Source of the DNA: Smittium mucronatum
Lineage: Eukaryota; Kickxellomycota; Harpellomycetes; Harpellales; Legeriomycetaceae
Assembly (NCBI GenBank): GCA_001953115.1
Contig: LSSL01004080.1
Coordinates: 1 to 10,122, forward strand
Direction: 5' to 3'
Length of the DNA stretch: 10,122 bases
Shown: positions 1 to 8,617 of the stretch, one piece after another
How the letters are laid out: each line of letters starts with the position of its first letter
How positions within the stretch are numbered: position 1 is the stretch's first letter
Made by a program: the position numbers and the translations under genes
Notes under the pieces: model-generated
Database searches by the model: none
Told to the model about the DNA's origin: nothing
Seen by the model: only the letters and a program-made list of their open reading frames with translations

Positions 1-1304
1 ATAATCCATGTGTTAACGTCAATTATTGCTTAAATTTATACGCTTCACAATAATCAATAATATTTCACTTACTCAAAATCTAAGTCTTGATAGAAAAATA
101 AAAAAACTCATGCGTGAATGAGTTTGGTTTATGGATTGATTTTTTTTACAGAAATTTTTGCATTATGTAAAACGAAATCAGTGTAATTGATTCATATTTA
201 TTTTTAAGTAAATATTACAATAATTTTTTTAAAAAAAATTATCGAGAAAAAAGCTTGGTTTTAAGCAAAAACACCTAGGTTTCTGCTTGAGGTTTAATTT
301 ATTTGGCTTTCAATCGTGAAAAAGATCTTATATTTTTTTTAAATGGCTGAGAAATTAATTAGAAGGCTTGTAAATTATTAAAAGAGACTTTCATTGATTT
401 TTAACTAAAATTAATGTATGAGAAATTTCGATGAAACAATGTATACTATAAATGCCCTCTTCATTAAAAATCCAAAATATTTATTTAAATATTTAATGAT
501 TGGTGGACTAAATCATTCTACTGTTATGAGAACTTTTTTTGTTATTTTGCTTTTACCTCACGATAGATTTATATTATTTTCGATATATTGCTGTAATTAC
601 CTGTTATAACCGTTTGAAATTTCTAATCAATGAATGTTGGTAATAATTATAATCAAACAATTTAATCGGATAAATTGAAAAAAAATTTCAAAAATTTAAA
701 CTCAAAATATCCTTGATTTTTCTTTATCGGAGTTCAAAATTAGATTATTATTCATGCGGATTTTATCAATATCAGTCATATTTTAAAAAACCTTCTCATA
801 TACGAAGAGGATCTCGCTTCCTAAACTTTCTTTAGATCTCCAGAATATAAAATATTAATAGGCTTAATATTGTTTATGTGAAACAAAAATACATTATCTT
901 TAAATATTTATATAATTAAATTCTATCATCAAAGAAAGTATTTATGAATCAAAAAGCTATTATTATATTTAGGATATTTTTTTAAAAAATAAAATAAAAT
1001 TCAATAATCTTGCATAATTTTGTAGATGTTTCCAAAAACACAACGGTTTCCATCGTGCAATTTCATTAAAAAAGAAAAGGATTAATGCGTCAATCGAAAT
1101 TTTTTTTTGGAAGTATTTCGATAATAAAAATGTTGATTTATATTTAAATTCTTTTTCACACGACATTTTAGATAAAGTTCAAAGTTAACACCCAATAATA
1201 AATTATAATTGTTTCCAAGATATATAAAATAATTCTTGGAGAAGATTCTGTATTAATGGATAAAAAAAGCAATTTCTCGAATAGATATCATTGGAACTTA
1301 ATAT

Positions 1305-1320
1305 AGATAGAGAGAGAGAT
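1305..1320. repeat. Short GATA/GA microsatellite
   Basis: AGATAGAGAGAGAGAT is a short purine-rich simple repeat of the GATA/GA type. It is too short to suggest a function but may be polymorphic. Confidence 0.5.
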
Positions 1321-2472
1321 GTGGCTGAAAATGTATTTTAACCTTAATCAATCTTGCCAGGATAAAACTATCACTAAAAAAATAAAAAGAGTTGCTTGAA
1401 AAAATATTTTTATTATGTTTTAAGATTTGTATTTCTGACGCGACTTGATATCAAAAAGAATTATTTTTATATTCATAAACCAGGTATGATTAGCATTAAA
1501 ATAATCACATAAAAACTTTAAAATGTATAACAGATACGCATTGGTATAAATAACCAACTAAGAGAGAAAACAACGCGGAAAAAAATTCTTCTTTTTGCTA
1601 TTTAAATACATCAGAAATACATATAATTTCTTGATTAAACCCATGTATCAAAAAAAGGTGGTTATGTTTTTGGTAATAAGATTTGATATAAAAAAAGTCT
1701 TTAACTATGATATAAGCTCTTTAGTTGGAAAAAGAAAGGATATACCACCTTTTATTACTAAAGCCCAAAAAAATTATATCTAGTCGCATTTATTCTAGAG
1801 TTCAATTTAAAGTGAAAGGTTTATTCATGTATTTTATTCAAATAAATAAGACTTTTTAAATAAATCAATCCAATTTTTAATACCAAGATAATCAATTATA
1901 GACTCAAAAAAAAATAGGCCTTTGAAATTAATTTTAATGTATATTTATTATTACAATGTATTAGGATAAGCGAAGCTATATTAAAATAAATCGCTCATTC
2001 AAATTGGAAATTCTCGAAAAATATTTAGGCATTAAATTAATATTTAAAAGTATTTCAAAAATAAAATCTTTTTAGTTTTATTTTCCTATTTTCAGGCTTT
2101 TTTTTTTTTGTAAACTTAAAAATTAAACCAGTAACCACTAGAAAAAGGGTATTTAGTTATACAATGATTACATTGGAACGCATAATTTTTAATAAAAGGC
2201 CAGAGTAATTTTCGCGATTTATATTTTTACACATTTTAAACTTTATTTATTATAAAATCACAAATATCTTGAAAATAATTTTATTTTTCAGCATGTAAAT
2301 TAAAATTATGCTGCTAATTGTTTTTATTTATAGTTAGATTCATAGTTAAATATTATTTTCCCCCCTTTTTTCTCTACCCTATTAATACGAAACAAACCAG
2401 AATTTTGAAATTTAAAAAAATAGATAAAATAATGATATTTTAAGGAAAATTGGAGATTTCTTAGGAATAGCT

Positions 2473-2486
2473 CGTTCGAAAGAACG
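2473..2486. other. Small hairpin with GAAA loop
   Basis: CGTTC GAAA GAACG is a perfect 5-bp stem closed by a GNRA-type tetraloop. It is isolated in non-coding DNA. No hammerhead core or other RNA-gene context lies around it, so it may be chance. Confidence 0.3.
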
Positions 2487-3068
2487 TCTATAGTCCAAAT
2501 AAAACTTTTGATAAGTAAAAATGATTATTTCAATCTTGGGGGGTTTTCTTTGGTCAAAAATTATTTTGAATCGTATTAATTACAAAATTATGAATGAAAA
2601 ATGAACTTAAGCAAAATTTAAATTATAGGCTTAGTACTTTACCTTTAAATAAATCCGTTTTGATGTCAATCGCAGAGAAAATGTTATATTTTGCGTGTTT
2701 AACCGCCTTAAATAATAATTTTCAATATTTTTTAGCATTCTTCTTAAAAGAGTTTTTGTAAAGAATGGGATTTCCGTATGTTACATACATAAATTTTCTT
2801 GAGTAAACTCATTAATCTAATCTAATTTCACTAATATTTTTTAGCAAGTTTATCGAAATTCTGAAAAGGAGCCAATAATCGCAGTAAATAAATATGCATA
2901 CAACCCCAATAAACGGGGATATAACCATTAGTCTATCAAGGCAAACTAAAATATATAAAGTTTTATCTAATTAAAATAAACAATAAAAACATTATATTTT
3001 ATAGAGCAAGTGAAAATATCAAATGGGTCTAAGGTTGCTATGGGAACACAAAAGATTGTTAGATTTAG

Positions 3069-3074
3069 TTTATT
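3069..3074 (-). terminator. AHCY polyadenylation signal (AATAAA)
   Basis: TTTATT on the plus strand reads as the canonical AATAAA on the minus strand. It lies about 120 nt downstream of the AHCY stop codon and is the first AATAAA met after it. A GT-rich stretch (TTTTGTGTT on minus, near 3045-3055) follows at the distance expected for a downstream cleavage element. Cleavage is therefore inferred at roughly 3045-3060. Confidence 0.75.
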
Positions 3075-3195
3075 TTTTTAAAAAAAATAGAGCTATGGAG
3101 ATGTTGGAATGTTAGAGGAGTGGGAAAATCAGTAATCAAAAAACCACTCGACTAGAGGAAAACAAAATGAAAAAAACTAGAGATAGAAAAGAGAA
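3075..3195 (-). other. AHCY 3' untranslated region
   Basis: This is the stretch between the AHCY stop codon (3196-3198) and the AATAAA at 3069-3074. It is pyrimidine-rich on the sense (minus) strand and has no open frame of note. Its extent is inferred from the poly(A) signal, not from transcript data. Confidence 0.6.
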
Positions 3196-4567
3196 TTAAT
3201 AGCGGTAGTTTTCTGGTTTGTAAGGACCTTCGGAACTAATACCCAAATATTCAGATTGGACTTCAGTCAATTTAGTCAATTTGACACCTAAATGATCCAA
3301 ATGCATGCGGGCAACTTCCTCATCTAATTTCTTAGGCAACAAGTGTACACCCAATGGGTAGTTGTCTGGGTGGTTGAAAAGTTCAATTTGGGCCAAAACT
3401 TGGTTACAAAAAGAGTTACTCATAACAAAGCTTGGATGTCCAGTAGCACATCCCAAATTTACAAGTCTTCCTTCAGCCAACAAAATAACATAACGACCAG
3501 AGCTCATGAGATATCTGCAGACTCCAGGTTTGATATCATCGTGGCTGACTGAATTCTTTTTGAGCCAGGCAACGTCGATTTCGATATCAAAGTGGCCAAT
3601 ATTGCATACAATGGCATCGTTGGGCATTTCGACAAAGTGTTGACCAGTAATGATATCTCTGTTTCCGGTGGTAGTGACGAAGATGTTACCGTATTTAGAA
3701 GCTTCCTCCATGGTAGTTACTTTATATCCTTCCATGGCGGCTTGGAGAGCATTAATTGGATCGATTTCAGTGATCCAAACTTGGGCACCCATACCACGAA
3801 GAGCAACGGCACAACCTTTGCCAACATCACCATATCCAGCAACAACAGCAACTTTACCGGCAATCATGACATCAGTAGCACGTTTGATACCATCAATAAG
3901 AGATTCACGGCATCCATACAAGTTATCGAACTTGCTCTTGGTAACGGAATCATTGACATTGAAAGCTGGAACCTTAAGAAGCCCCTTTTTAAACATGGTA
4001 TAGAGGTTGTGGACACCAGTGGTGGTTTCCTCGGAAATTCCTCTAATATCCTTGAGATACTCTGGGTATTTTTCGTGAACAAGATTGGTTAGATCACCAC
4101 CGTCATCAAGAATCATATTGAGAGGCTTATTGTCTTTAAAAGCACAAAGGGTTTGTTCGATGCACCAAAGGTATTCATCATCTGTCTCTCCCTTCCAAGC
4201 GAAGACAGGGACACCAGTGGCGGCAATGGCGGCAGCAGCATGGTCCTGGGTGGAGAAAATGTTGCAAGAACTCCATGAAACTTCAGCACCAAGAGCGGTT
4301 AAAGTTTCGATGAGTACGGCGGTTTGGATGGTCATGTGCAAGCAACCAGCGATTCTAGCACCTTTCAATGGTTGGGCAACATGGTACTTTTGGCGGAGCT
4401 CCATGAGACCGGGCATCTCGTTTTCGGACAAAACGATATCCTTGCGACCCCATTCGGCCAAACTCATATCAGCTAGAATAAATCAGAAATATTAAAGATG
4501 AAATGAAATTTCGCTCAAAGATAAATCAAAGATAATAAAGGTTAAACATACCAACTTTGTAAGCCAT
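3196..4567 (-). CDS. AHCY: Adenosylhomocysteinase (S-adenosyl-L-homocysteine hydrolase), two coding exons
   Basis: NAD-dependent cytosolic enzyme that reversibly splits S-adenosylhomocysteine into adenosine and homocysteine, relieving product inhibition of SAM-dependent methyltransferases. The CDS joins 4552-4567 to 3196-4472 and gives 430 residues; human AHCY has 432. The spliced N-terminus reads [16 protein letters not shown], matching the family's YKVAD start. The ATG at 4465-4467 would give only 423 residues and lose this motif. By alignment to human AHCY recalled from memory, substrate and catalytic residues are present: H51, D129, E154, K184, D188, N189, C193, H299 and H351. The NAD Rossmann motif GYGDVG is at 218-223, and the C-terminal tail with K424 and Y428 that reaches into the partner subunit is intact. 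The start context is good (A at -3, G at +4). Oddities are a two-residue insertion near residue 115 and G322/C324 where relatives usually have Q and D. The gene is much richer in GC than its flanks and appears functional. Confidence 0.98.
4473..4551 (-). other. AHCY intron 1 of the coding region (79 nt, GT-AG)
   Basis: On the minus strand the intron runs from GTATGT (4551-4546) to TTCTAG (ending 4473), with a plausible branch site CTGAT about 10 nt before the acceptor. It is phase 1: it splits the alanine codon G|CT after the fifth codon. Removing it restores the conserved N-terminus YKVAD, the main evidence that it is real. The upstream coding exon is only 16 nt. Confidence 0.93.
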
Positions 4568-4699
4568 CGTAGAAAAATAATATTTTTTGTATTAAACCCT
4601 ATAAAGATACGAAATAAACAAACTAAGATGTAAGAGGAATCTGTTTCGAATGCTTGGCATTTAACTTGAAAAAATCTTTTTTTTCCAAAGTATGTTGAT

Positions 4700-4805
4700 C
4701 TGTGAACAAATTTTTATTTTTTTATTAATCCAGCTTATTCAAGCCTAAACGAACTGTGTGGGCCCACACACACTCCACGCTCCTCCCACCCAATAGAAAA
4801 CTTAC
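4700..4805 (-). other. Possible 5'-UTR intron of AHCY
   Basis: On the minus strand a strong donor-like GTAAGT starts at 4805, after GGGGT, and an acceptor-like TTTGTTCACAG ends at 4700. That would remove 106 nt from the leader, comparable to the neighbouring 79-nt intron. The pyrimidine tract is weak, and there is no coding constraint to confirm it. If real, transcription starts upstream of 4805 and much of the GC-rich patch is intronic. Confidence 0.25.
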
Positions 4806-4830
4806 ACCCCTGCTCTTGCGGCACAGCTTG
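4741..4830 (-). promoter_or_regulatory. GC-rich proximal promoter patch of AHCY
   Basis: Counting this 90-bp stretch gives about 56% G+C, against roughly 25% in the surrounding non-coding DNA. It lies 170-260 bp upstream of the AHCY ATG. It contains a CACCC/Sp-KLF-like CCTCCCACCC immediately joined to a CCAAT box (4790-4794), and a perfect 16-bp palindrome. No TATA box is placed convincingly for the minus strand, as is common for housekeeping promoters. The assignment rests on position and composition. Confidence 0.5.
4755..4770. promoter_or_regulatory. Perfect 16-bp palindrome in AHCY upstream region
   Basis: TGTGTGGGCCCACACA is its own reverse complement, centred between 4762 and 4763. The symmetry suggests a site for a dimeric DNA-binding protein; TGGGCCCA-type cores are known from promoters, but no factor can be named from sequence alone. 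Confidence 0.4.
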
Positions 4831-5225
4831 TTTATGAAAAAGATAAAGTGAAGTTGATTTGCTGGAGGGATATATTGGCTAGCAAATATAATATTGTAAT
4901 TAAACGACCAATACAGGTATTGGTTGGGGTATATGAATGCACCTGTTTTTCCAACTGCAAGGATCAAAATAATGTAAATCACCGTTTTTTTTATTTTCAC
5001 TTCAAGTTTATTTTTTTATGCTATAATGTAATTTCATTGGCATATTTATATTTAGCCCAATGGTTAACTTTTCCTATCTGAAATCTGATAAATAATTGTA
5101 TCCTTTATAAATCAATATAAAAGCGATTACACTGTATTTTGTGGTTACGCGAAGTTTGATCCGATTCCATCTCACCCAATCCACCCCCCAAACTGACACT
5201 TACATCTATTTATATTTCACCCAAT
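4790..5225. promoter_or_regulatory. Cluster of eight CCAAT boxes upstream of AHCY
   Basis: CCAAT occurs on plus at 4790, 4908, 5057, 5176 and 5221, and on minus (ATTGG on plus) at 4874, 4919 and 5036. That is eight in about 436 bp, where base composition predicts about one. The minus copy at 4874-4880 is AGCCAAT, a good NF-Y-type match in the sense orientation of AHCY. The last two plus copies sit in an identical 9-mer, TCACCCAAT (5172-5180 and 5217-5225). NF-Y binding is the inference from established knowledge; the cluster itself is seen directly. Confidence 0.45.
4908..4923. promoter_or_regulatory. Palindromic pair of opposed CCAAT boxes
   Basis: CCAATAC-AG-GTATTGG has two perfect 7-bp inverted arms separated by two bases, so one CCAAT box lies on each strand. 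It is about 340 bp upstream of the AHCY ATG and forms the core of the CCAAT cluster. Confidence 0.4.
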
Positions 5226-5316
5226 TGACTTTTCATTTAATTGACCTTTTGCCGAATTATATACCTTCCAATTAGAGTAAAAAAACATCTTGCAATTTAT
5301 TATTGTAGGGCTTCGT

Positions 5317-5488
5317 TTAACCCTTTCCGGGTCCAAATTTAAGCCTCACTCCTATTTGTGTAAAGTAGCAATTTCAATTGGCCTAACTTTTAGATTTATC
5401 CAATGGTATACTAATAATATTAGTCTAATGAAAACATTTAGAAAAAAGTGAATGCCATTTTTTGTACCATCGCCCCTGAAAGGGTTAA
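5317..5488. mobile_element. piggyBac-type MITE with TTAA target-site duplications
   Basis: A 164-bp element (5321-5484) begins CCCTTTCCGGG and ends with the inverted copy CCCCTGAAAGGG. It is flanked on both sides by TTAA (5317-5320 and 5485-5488). Including the flanks, the ends match over 12 bp perfectly (TTTAACCCTTTC / GAAAGGGTTAAA) and continue with one mismatch to about 15 of 16. Exact TTAA duplication and CCC..GGG ends are hallmarks of the piggyBac superfamily. The inside has no coding capacity, so it is a non-autonomous element moved by a transposase encoded elsewhere. A 15-nt odd palindrome (ACTAATA-A-TATTAGT, 5410-5424) lies near the middle. The well-preserved ends suggest a fairly recent insertion. 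Confidence 0.8.
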
Positions 5489-5843
5489 ATACAGGGTTTG
5501 GAAAAGAATATTCTCAAGTTTTAAATTAAAAATCTGTACACCGATTATCTAACTACTTTGGAGCAAATTTAATTGTGTGAAATGGAACCTAAGTGGAATT
5601 ATAATTGGACGAGGTGCTCTCATACCGTTTTGTGTAAAACCCAAACCACTTAATAAGATTGGATATTTTATTATTTCGGTTTCATTTTTATAAAACCTCA
5701 GCTCAAATAATCATACATATTGGCCAAGGCTTCTAAACTATATGGGAGATTCCCTTTGAGATTGAGCATTTCCCTATTAAATTTGGGCGACTCTAAACTA
5801 GGCCATACTTTTTTATCTGTGTATCCATTGGCAAATAAATTTT

Positions 5844-5965
5844 ATCAATCACTAAACCAATAAATTTATAAAAACTTTCTAGCTTCAATAAAACTTATTA
5901 CATTTCAGCAATTGAAGGTTCCTTTTGAAAATTCAAATAAGACTGTCCAATAGATTTATACATTG
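5844..5965 (+). repeat. Copy A of a diverged direct repeat (partner at 6229-6350)
   Basis: Two anchor blocks recur exactly 385 bp downstream: 5844-5864 matches 6229-6249 at 19 of 21 bases, and TGTCCAATA at 5944-5952 matches 6329-6337 exactly. The DNA between the anchors is only weakly alike. Constant offset at both ends suggests an ancient duplication or two copies of one repeat family. Copy A lies inside the fold-back element. Confidence 0.4.
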
Positions 5966-5978
5966 TTTTAATGGACTA

Positions 5979-5994
5979 TTTCCTAATTAGGAAA
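5979..5994. repeat. Perfect 16-bp palindrome TTTCCTAATTAGGAAA
   Basis: A perfect palindrome overlapping the inner end of the right arm of the fold-back element. It contains a TAATTA homeodomain-like core, but no regulated gene lies near it. It may simply be part of the element's secondary structure. Confidence 0.4.
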
Positions 5995-6228
5995 TTTTAA
6001 TAGAAAAGTGTCAACTCTCAAAGAGAATCCCCCATATTAGCATCTACGTAATCAAGATGCTCCTCCAGAAAGTGTATCATCATGATCTTCTTTTTTATCG
6101 CATGATTTTAATACAGGTTTTATCTTTGGAACATTACATCCATGTCGTCACCATTTCAACAATTGCGAAATTCTCGGTTAAATCGGACTTTCTTATTATT
6201 ATTTATATTATTGGTGAGAGTTGCTGTA

Positions 6229-6350
6229 ATCATTCATTAAACCAATAAAATCAGAAGATCACATCAATATCGAATAATTTACTATAAATAGTCTTTGGAC
6301 AGAGCCTTATGGAATTTAAATTTATAATTGTCCAATAAATTCGTTTATTG
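6229..6350 (+). repeat. Copy B of the diverged direct repeat (partner at 5844-5965)
   Basis: Second copy, same orientation, 385 bp downstream of copy A, with matching anchors at 6229-6249 and 6329-6337. The inverted arms that bracket copy A are not recognisable around copy B, so it may be a truncated relative. A fifth CCAATAAATTT motif lies further on at 6467-6477. Confidence 0.35.
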
Positions 6351-7214
6351 AATGTTCTACAATTTTTAAATGGTTAAAAGATTAAAAACGTTAAAATATT
6401 TACATTCAATCTGAAATTAAGTAAACAGCGAGTAAAAAAATAAAAATAGCGATGAAAATCAATTCACCAATAAATTTAATCATTATATATAAATACCTGA
6501 TCTAAATTAAAGGCAATAAATAAACATATACACCCAATCTATAGACGCTGTTTTTCCCCAAATAATAATATTTACTATTCTTTCACTCTTATATCTAAAT
6601 AGACACAACAGTGATCACGTTTATTTATTGTAAAAAATGTATTTAGTTTTAGAATGTAAAATTTATATTGATAGCAGACACATGATACTTGGCTCTTTGT
6701 TATAAATAAATCTTCTCATATTCTCGATTTTAAAATCTATTATGATTGAAATTATGAGCGTCCAAAAAAATCATAATTCTTACCATATATTCATAAATCC
6801 GGTACCAACAGTATTCTATATAGTGAATTCTAAAGATGGAGAGCACTGTACTAGCAAGAGTTGCAAATTCCCTTCCATGTATAATTTTAAGTTTGTAATA
6901 GGAAGTATGGCATTGATCGATTTTTTTGAGATTTTTTTTTAAAAAAAATTTCAATTACCGGATTTAGTTAAAGGATTCCATATTCAGATCAAGATTGCGT
7001 TAATTGATGGGGGAAAATATTTGCAAAAATATACTCTTGTAATGTTTTTTTTTTGTAAGTTCGATTTTCTTTAATGGAGAGCTTGATAAAAGCTGGAACT
7101 CTTTTTTTGTCTCAAAAATCATTTAATTTTTTTTTATTTTTTCTTCTCGATATCAATATATTTTCAAATTTCAATAATATATAATGATTTTTTTAAACAA
7201 TCGTATCTATAACA
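6351..7214. other. AT-rich spacer, no gene supported
   Basis: No gene is supported here. Overlapping open frames on both strands at about 6730-6954 (66-74 codons) are chance-sized and mirror each other. A T9A8 tract at 6932-6948 and several A/T runs are the main features. Apart from the CCAATAAATTT at 6467-6477 I see no repeat or RNA gene. Confidence 0.5.
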
Positions 7215-8110
7215 ATGAATCCATTTAAGTTGGATTTGAAGATATGTCTAAAACAAAAAAAAAGTCAAATTGTCAAAAAACTTGACCAAGTATCAGAATC
7301 CATATTGAAAGGTTATAAAACTGCCTTATATAATTATTTTATAACAGATCAAAAATAGAAAAGGAAGGTTTACAGGAGTGTTTCGAACGACTTTAACGAA
7401 ATAAGAGTTCTAAAAAATGTATTAAATATACATAGTAGTCTGCTTAAATTTAGTAAAGATAGATCCAATATACTATCTTTATTTGCTTCGCTACATAAAA
7501 TAAATGATCTAACAAATTGCAGCTACGAATTTTCAAATAGAAAATTGTTGGAATTAGGTTTATTGTGATAGTTTTTATAATAAAAGGTAAAAGGTTATAT
7601 TAGTTAAAAATATAAAAGATAGGGAAGGAAATGAGTTGAAAAGCTTAGCCATTTTGGAATGTATAAGCTTCATTGTTTATACCATTTTCTATTTTCTAAA
7701 AGTCAATATTGCTTATGGGAGGCTTTATTCATTATATGAAATATTCAATATGTGTAAAAATATATTGGTTCATTACAACAATATAAAAAAGCCTTAGAAT
7801 TTTTTGAGTCTGGTATTTTTGAATTTGGCTCTAAAAAAAATTATCAACTTTGGAATCCGAAAAATTCAAAAAAAAAATTGAGAGGTATTTATAAGATGAT
7901 TCAAGAGTAAGAAATAAAGTGCGCCTCATTAGGAATAACGAAAATTTGTCAGTTAAAGTCTCGATTTATTATCTCGAAAGCACCAAAAATGAAATATATA
8001 AAGAAATAATCCGAGAAAATCAAGACTTGGAACTCTATTTAATTCATTCTATAAAATATGTCCAAACTGCTATAAGTTCCAGAAAAATATCGAATTCTAA
8101 AAAGTATTAA
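7215..8110 (+). pseudogene. Decayed protein-coding relic, unidentified
   Basis: A chain of unusually open segments on one strand. From an ATG at 7215, one frame runs 117 codons to TGA at 7566 with a single internal TAG (7356). The next frame carries on from 7567 to TAG at 7795 with one internal TAA (7588). Another frame is open over about 7758-7876. After an A10 run (7868-7877) a last frame runs to TAA at 8108, with one internal TAA at 7892. Translations are rich in charged residues and helix-like, for example FNEIRVLKNVLNIHSSLLKF near 7392 and STKNEIYKEIIRENQDLELY near 7979, unlike the surrounding noise. No family or motif is recognised. It could be a second gene of the neighbouring transposon, another mobile element, or an integrated foreign gene. 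Individual open segments of this size do occur by chance in such AT-rich DNA; the case rests on their uninterrupted succession. Confidence 0.4.
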
Positions 8111-8617
8111 TATCATTGAAACCAATGAGTAGTATAAAAAATTATAAAATTATTTCTAATACTAAAATGAAATGGAATCGAACAATTTGTAATAAAATCG
8201 GCTAGTTTAAAATTAAATCGGCTAAAACAAGTCAAGATATACTATTTTTTATATGTTTTTAAGTTCAATCGACAAATTTCACAAATTAAAGTAGACTATT
8301 TTCCTTTTTCAAACTTTCATGTTAAAATTAAATATATCCATCCAGTAAACTTAGTTATGTATTTTTTAGTTACCAAAATAAAAATTTCAAAATTTTTATA
8401 AAATAATTTTGCGAAAATTATTGGATAAGTATAGTTTTACGCGTATTGACTATATTTACCATTATATTCAACAAAAGTTAAGCAAAATTTACCCATAATA
8501 GAAAGATGGTACTATAAATAAATATGAATCAAGCTTAACAGATAAATTTATTCCTACTTTTCAAAAAATGTTTTATTATATTTCTTTACTAAAATATAAA
8601 AAAATGGAAAGAAAAAA
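8111..8617. other. AT-rich stretch between two coding relics
   Basis: No domain is recognised. A 63-codon open frame (8502-8692, plus) overlaps the proposed start of the transposase relic in a different frame and may be either chance or part of the decayed N-terminus. The stretch could be the leader of the MULE element, but no terminal inverted repeat was identified. Confidence 0.35.

Larger units (their letters stand above)
1..3068. other. AT-rich intergenic DNA, no gene supported
   Basis: About 3 kb without a supportable gene. The longest open frames (418-609 and 1595-1783 on plus, 969-1166 on minus, each 62-65 codons) are no longer than expected by chance when stop codons are rare and A+T is this high. 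Their translations are dominated by F, I, L, K, N and Y and show no motif I recognise. Minor structures are a short GA-rich microsatellite near 1305-1320, an imperfect palindrome at 263-288 centred on CCTAGG, and a small hairpin at 2473-2486. No tRNA, rRNA or clear transposon ends were seen by eye. Confidence 0.6.
5740..6037. mobile_element. Diverged fold-back / MITE-like inverted-repeat element
   Basis: The left arm at 5740-5784 and the right arm at 5992-6037 are reverse complements with a few mismatches and small gaps. The outer 22 bp (ATATGGGRGATTC.CTTTGAGA) differ at two positions, and similarity runs inward to CTATTAAA.TTT, about 45 bp. Weaker complementarity seems to continue further in. 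The interior is non-coding. Flanking bases allow a TA duplication, but the exact ends and the superfamily cannot be decided. The divergence between arms suggests an older insertion than the TTAA element upstream. Confidence 0.55.

Noticed and set aside
969..1166. 65-codon minus-strand open frame as a transposase fragment
   Set aside because: Its W- and C-containing composition drew attention, but no family block could be matched and the length is expected by chance.
2473..2486. Hairpin with GAAA loop as part of a hammerhead ribozyme
   Set aside because: No CTGATGA core or matching stems were found around it.
2360..2543. C6 run at 2360-2365 and G6 run at 2538-2543 as ends of an inverted-repeat element
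   Set aside because: Only the homopolymers are complementary; the bases next to them do not pair.
3343..4495. Open frames inside the AHCY region on the plus strand and in a second minus frame (for example 3592-4092 and 4085-4495 plus)
   Set aside because: They are antisense or out-of-frame shadows of the conserved AHCY exon; their translations show no independent domain.
4725..5081. Overlapping open frames of 77 and 91 codons on opposite strands upstream of AHCY
   Set aside because: They have no motif, lie in the promoter region, and are explained by a locally low stop density.
5116..5123. TATAAAAG on the plus strand as a TATA box for a divergent gene
   Set aside because: No coding region or exon follows on the plus strand; a piggyBac MITE lies 200 bp downstream.
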